The notes beneath the pieces were generated by a model. The model did no database searches. It had not been told where the DNA came from and saw only the letters and a program-made list of their open reading frames with translations. Source: Blasia pusilla (lineage: Eukaryota > Marchantiophyta > Marchantiopsida > Blasiales). Taken from it: a stretch of 64,000 bases of DNA. The stretch is taken from positions 48,050,001 through 48,114,000 of the forward strand of contig CM114271.1 of assembly GCA_050084515.1 (NCBI GenBank), read 5' to 3'. Every line of letters begins with the position of its first letter. Within the stretch, counting starts at the first letter, position 1. Of this stretch, positions 59,627-64,000 are shown piece after piece. The translations under genes were made by a program, and so were the position numbers.

Positions 59627-60682
59627 TAGTTGTCAAATTTGACAAGTTGCAAGACTTCAAAAGTGAAGAACAAAATTATTCATTAAATGAAAAATTAGAG
59701 ATGGGAAAAAGAAACAAAGAAAGAAATGAACAGAAACAACATGACAGATCAAAGGCCATAATATAAAATTGAGGAATGAGAAGAAAGAAGAGCATTCACA
59801 CAAGCAACCTGCCAAAATCCGACAAGTTGCAAGACGTCAAAAAGTGAAGAAACTCTTCCAACACATGAAAAATCATAGATCTCAAAAAAGAAAGAGAGAA
59901 TGTAATGAATATAAGGCAATCATCATGACATGCAACTTGTTGGAATCTGACAGGTTGCATGACAATATGTAAGAAAAAGGGGGTAAGAAAAAAGAAAGAA
60001 TGGGGTTACCAAAGACACTACGAGCAACCTATGCCTCTTGAAGGTTAAAAAGAAGTAAAATTCTAGGAAAAAACTTGAAATACATATGAAGAAATAACCA
60101 CTCAAACATTACATGTTGCAAGACATGACAAGAAGAGAAACAATTGTGAGATTATGACTCATCAAGATCAAGAAATAGAAAGAATTGTGATAACATAGAC
60201 ATTGCTTGCAACCTGTTGGAATCCGAGAAGTTGCAAGACCTGAAAACTGCAAAATTTTAGGAGACAACTTCACATCCACATGAAGAAATGATGGAAAATA
60301 GACAGATTCTATGCAGACATGCAACCAGTCAGAATCCGACAGGTTGCAAGACATGACAAGAAGAGAAACAGTTGTGAGACATGACTCATCAAGGTCAAGA
60401 AAAAAGAAAGAATTGGGATAACCTAGCCATTGCTTGCAACTTTTCCGAATCTGATAGGTTGCAAGACATAACGATTGCAAAATTTCAAGAAACAACTTGA
60501 CATCGATATGAAGAAATGATAGGAAACAGACACATTCAATGCAGAGAAGCAACCTGTTGAAATCCTACGGGTTGCAATAGATTAAAATTTTCCAAAAAAG
60601 ATTACAAGAGACACCATAAAAAAACCATACATGGAAGAGTAGAAAATCAAGTTTAAACTCGTCAGATTCCGACATGTTGAAG
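59627..60682. repeat. Palindrome cluster F (8 units, ~114-bp period)
   Basis: Units start near 59627, 59802, 59930, 60205, 60319, 60433, 60548 and 60651. The last five are spaced 114, 114, 115 and about 103 bp. Sequence around them also recurs (GACATGACAAGAAGAGAAAC after the 60,319 unit and near 60,120), showing a higher-order tandem repeat with one palindrome per unit. Confidence 0.8.
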
Positions 60683-60895
60683 GTTGTAGACAATGTGAAA
60701 AAATATTTGGATTCCAAAAGCACAAGTTTCAATGTGTCAGAAACGGACAACTCAAAAAATGCCTCACTATTCAAAACTAGAGCCAAGGAATTTTGAGAAA
60801 GGTTTTTAAAGTCTTTTATTGAAATGTGTTTGCAACTCGGATATTTAATTGGATTTCTTGAACTAAAAACTCTAGTCTATGATCTCTTCCGCATG

Positions 60896-61540
60896 TCACG
60901 TCTTTTAGGATAGATCGGTGAGATATAGTAGAGCGCCTTTGTGAGAAGTGGAGGACAGGCTCAGTAGATCAAGGATGACCTGCTGAGGCCCTGGGAAACC
61001 TAAGAGAGTAGGTTTCCCCTTCGTTACGGCTCATTTGGAGCCATATTAAGGAACTTACTATTTTAGGTAATACCATTTTGAATATACGATCAAATTTATA
61101 TTTTTGGTAAGTGGCCCTTGACCTCCTACATTAGGTCAAGAGCCAATGAGGTGACTTGGGAGCATAAGTTATCATGGAGAGAGCTTGGAAGAGGGGAGGG
61201 TTATACCTCGAGGAGAGAGAGTTTGAGAGCTCATTCTCTCTTTGTTGAACCTCTTGGCATGAGACGGGGGAGCTATGGTCTTGCTTTTCTTGTGTGTGTA
61301 ACCCAAGCCTTTCATTAGGAGAATGGGTTTGGTTTGACATTGAGAGAGACGTGTGAGAGTGCACACATGTGAGAATTATGGTATTGTGAGAGAGATTGGA
61401 TCTTATTTTATTGGAGATATTTTGGTACTTCTTGTCTCGTTGTTTGGAAGCCATGAGTTAGCATGGGATCGTGCGTGTTTATGTGTGTGTTCGATGAAAG
61501 GGATGTATGTTGTGTAGCGATGTGTATGCGCACGACATGC
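60896..61540 (+). mobile_element. Unclassified ~645-bp interspersed repeat, full copy
   Basis: Inverted relative to 16,651-17,264. Ends: GTCACGTCTTTTAGGA and GTATGCGCACGA. Compared with the uninterrupted sequence at 6,384-6,400, the insertion sits between CTTCCG and GCCTCATCATC with CAT on both sides, a candidate 3-bp target duplication. Frames across it (for example 61,118-61,318) are not conserved in the other copy. Confidence 0.7.
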
Positions 61541-61918
61541 CTCATCATCTATAAAAATGTTCCTAACTCTCATCGATTCTTGTACAAGGGACTTCACTAG
61601 GCTAACCAATGGCTCCTCTTGACGATTGTAGATAGGGATTGAGAAAGAAGGGGAACTAGAGAGTCATGCCCCCCTAGGTGCTCTATATCGGTCCCATGTC
61701 ACTTCACATAAGTCCCAATGCCTACTACGGCATGTTATCTTGTATGCTATGCAAAGTGACACCCATCCAAAATCAATGTGTTCCTCCGCTTGAAACCACT
61801 ACTGCCCCACTCCAAAACACTTTTAAACGAACGCACCAATGCTCACTAGTCATCATTAAAGAGCTCTTCCAAAATCACCGCCGGTTTTGCCCGCCCGATT
61901 TTTGGAATCATAGGTAGT

Positions 61919-62524
61919 GACTATTACTACGACCGCCGCAAAGAAGTCTTCCTCACGACTTTCCTTCAATCCATTGTCTTCAAAACATTATTCCTCTTCC
62001 TATTCTTACTCTTCATACATCTTTCTGCTTTGTGAAGACTCTCGCTGATTCCTTCTTCTTCTTTCTTTTGCTTCTTTACTTTCTTAGTCTTTGCTCTTTG
62101 TTCTTCGGTCTTCGTTTAACAATTCTTACCATCTTTCCACACTGCGGTCTTTGCTGTAGTCTTTGCCACAAAGCACCCGCACCCGCGCCTCGTACTCTTA
62201 CGTCTTTCTTGTCGCTTCAGGGGAGCTTCTCCATTCCATACTTCCATGACTCAACATGCTTCAACACAATTTTTGCATAGCTTTCTTCTTTACCTCCCAT
62301 CTTAAGCCTTTAGTCTTCAATCAGTGAAGACTTCCCTACAATTCTATACAAAAATAATCTTCCTATGAAAATTTCAAAGATGTGAGTGAGTACTTAAATT
62401 AAATTTTCCAACTTTCTTTAGATAAGAGACGATCCTACATTTCAAGGGATATGGATGGTTTCCATGACTACACCTTGGAATTGCAAAGATGTCCAATAGA
62501 GTTGCAAAGGCATTTGACTAGGAA
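61919..62524. other. Unassigned sequence
   Basis: Pyrimidine-rich on the plus strand (about 61,960-62,200). No recognisable gene. Confidence 0.3.
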
Positions 62525-62875
62525 GTGGATGCCGCGGAGGCTGATAGGTTAACTAAATTTTGTGCGCAACAAGGTGTTAACCTAGAGAGAGCATATGTCG
62601 ATCTTAAGACATATAAGGATGAGAAGCAGAATGATGCAGAGTCGGCTCTCCTAGAAAGATTCTGTGTAGAGTTAAGAAGTGCGCAACATCTTTTGAGGGG
62701 ACGTACTACTTCTTTGGGGATGACATTGACAATTTCATGTGCAATAACATTGATTTCTCATAAGAATGTAGTAGTAGGACATGATCCGAGCAATATTGTG
62801 GGAACCGGTTTATTTTGTACCATTCGAAAACTTACGGAACCCATGGCTTTAGGGAAGAAATGTACTATTGCATGA
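62525..62875 (+). CDS. Unidentified ORF, 116 codons, probably a fragment
   Basis: Starts MDAAEADRLTKFCAQQGVNL and continues YVDLKTYKDEKQNDAESALL, then a hydrophobic end (LTISCAITLISHKNVVVG). It is acidic/helical in the first half, with no motif I can assign. It lies in transposon-rich DNA and has no introns visible, so it is more likely a piece of a mobile-element ORF than a host gene. The chosen start is just the first ATG of the frame. Confidence 0.25.
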   Translation: MDAAEADRLTKFCAQQGVNLERAYVDLKTYKDEKQNDAESALLERFCVELRSAQHLLRGRTTSLGMTLTISCAITLISHKNVVVGHDPSNIVGTGLFCTIRKLTEPMALGKKCTIA

Positions 62876-63186
62876 AGGTGTTACCGTAGACTAGGTTATC
62901 CATTAACAACTGTAATCAGGTGATATTCGTTGGTGTTGATGCCACGTCCCTGAGTAAGTTGTATGCTTCTAAAACCAATGGCGAGGTCAAGGTGGCTTGT
63001 ATTGTTGGCACCTTTTATGTCCTTTATCTTTCTCCTATCTGTTGTGACACCAGTTCTTGGCCTTGGTCTTGGCGGACTTGAGCACGTACCTGGTCCTCAA
63101 CATCATGATGAAAGTACTTGGGATGACTTCTATCAAAGGTCGGGTCCACATCTCCTTTGAGAATGGCCTTCCTTGCCTGGTAGGTG
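62876..63186. other. Unassigned sequence
   Basis: No supported gene. It probably belongs to the 3' part of the minus-strand zinc-knuckle ORF to its right. Confidence 0.3.
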
Positions 63187-63960
63187 TCAGTGCTTTTCTT
63201 CTTGGAGTCTTTGACTTCGCAAAAAGACGGAGCCCCCTACCCTCGTCTTGGTTGTCTCAGCGGTCTTGGTCTTGGAACTCGTGGTGACATCGAAGGCTTC
63301 GTTTAGGAGTTCCTTGGGCCACTCCGAGGATTCTTCGGGTGCCTTTCTGTCGGACTCCTCTTCCCTGATGGTAACTCTCCTTCTCTTGGGGGATGCTAAC
63401 TCCTCCACTAGGACAAGCTGAATGTTTTTTTTATTCTTAGACTATGCTTGTGCTATTGGGGTGGTCACATACTTGACCAGCAACCGCGGAACCTTGGGCT
63501 CCGGGCACTCCATTGTAGTGTGCCCGCCCTTCTTGCAATTTCCGCACAAAAGATTCAGTCCTACTGGCCTCTTGGGGTTTGGGCAATTATTGACCCAAAG
63601 GTTGGCTGCCCCACAATTGTAACAACACTTCCTTTTTATTGGTGGCGTGAAGGCCACAGGGCCCATAATCTGTCTCAAGGATCTCTCTTCCCCGTATTCC
63701 AGGGGCACATACCTTGGGATCCAACTCCGTGCGGGATTAGGGGTTGGCATGGCCTGAATTGCATAACAACCTTCCCATTGGTTGGCTTCATACCACCCTT
63801 CTTCTATAGTTGGGTCTTCCTAGATCCAACGTAGATCTATCTGAAGGTGACACTCTTGGGCAGTATTCCCTTGGGTTCCGCAGGCACTGCACCATACGTT
63901 TGGCCTCATAAGACCTGGTCTTCTTCTAGGGTCCTTCTAGGCCGCCAAATGTACCTTCAA
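63187..63960 (-). pseudogene. Gag-like ORF with three zinc knuckles, reaching towards the right edge
   Basis: Read leftward from about 63,920: RPNVWCSACGTQGNTAQECH (CCHC type with the His replaced by Asn), a stop, then frame 63,750-63,442 with RSWIPRYVPLEYGEERSLRQ, CYNCGAANLWVNNC (His replaced by Leu) and CGNCKKGGHTTMEC (complete C-X2-C-X4-H-X4-C), ending PKVPRLLVKYVT. Downstream, 63,408-63,187 continues with a basic, charged segment (SPKRRRVTIREEESDR). Three knuckles in a row suggest a nucleic-acid-binding gag-like or element ORF1 protein. The N-terminus lies beyond the window. No RT, protease or integrase is visible to the left, so the element class is open. Confidence 0.55.
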
Positions 63961-64000
63961 CTCCGCCATTTTTTTACTTTACTCCTCAATGGCTGACTTG

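Larger units (their letters stand above)
58340..61918. repeat. Palindrome-bearing repeat block, copy 2, with two insertions
   Basis: Aligns with 4,605-6,722. It is longer because of a Helitron-derived segment between about 58,720 and 59,345 and a 645-bp repeat at 60,896-61,540. It keeps eight palindromes (cluster F). The left border coincides with the end of the LINE finger fragment (GGGGTTGTTATTCTGG at 58,340-58,356). Confidence 0.65.

Noticed and set aside
60896-61540. Interpretation of the 645-bp repeat as a solo LTR (TG...CA ends)
   Set aside because: No 5-bp target duplication fits either copy; a 3-bp CAT duplication fits the uninterrupted comparison better.

Overview
The window is nuclear DNA of a plant. 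The evidence is one intron-rich housekeeping gene with GT-AG introns (CTP synthase, 42,021-51,488 +) embedded in plant-type mobile elements: Ty1/Copia, CACTA (En/Spm), Helitron and non-LTR retroelements, with long (CT)n/(GA)n microsatellites. The species cannot be named from the sequence. A seedless land plant is a weak guess.

Layout. 0.2-4.6 kb: two tail-to-tail remnants of a non-LTR-type reverse transcriptase (RT) with a zinc-finger/endonuclease-like C-terminus. 4.6-13.75 kb: an unclassified repeat zone full of short near-perfect palindromes (half-site about GCAACCCGTCGGA), with broken unidentified ORFs on both strands. 13.78-14.16 kb: a solo Copia LTR with a perfect 5-bp target duplication. 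15.1-22.7 kb: two decayed minus-strand CACTA coding regions plus a CACTA-like terminus with a TAGTTG motif array. 22.8-28.9 kb: a tandem repeat of about 360 bp split by a full-length Copia element (23,426-28,363) of the same family as the solo LTR. 30.8-33.2 kb: a minus-strand Copia RT/RNase H remnant, then a minus-strand Helitron PIF1-helicase remnant. 33.4-36.5 kb: an internally deleted Copia with both LTRs. 36.5-40.4 kb: unassigned decayed DNA with a LINE 3' fragment.

40.4-52.4 kb is the only host gene. A GC-rich leader region precedes 22 coding exons that splice in frame into a 612-residue CTP synthase with the synthetase P-loop and a complete class-I glutaminase domain. All 21 introns have GT-AG borders.

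53.1-58.3 kb: minus-strand LINE remnants broken by a 2.7-kb insertion containing a 209-bp (GA)n run. 58.34-61.92 kb: a second copy of the 4.6-6.7 kb palindrome block, carrying two further insertions (a Helitron Rep-side helicase-like fragment and a repeat of about 645 bp also found at 16.65 kb). 62.5-64 kb: an unidentified plus-strand ORF and a minus-strand gag-like ORF with three zinc knuckles running to the window edge.

Apart from CTP synthase, every coding region seen carries stops or frameshifts, so the window reads as one live gene in layered, decayed transposon sequence. The least explained signal is the palindrome family, which forms arrays with periods of about 50 bp and about 114 bp.
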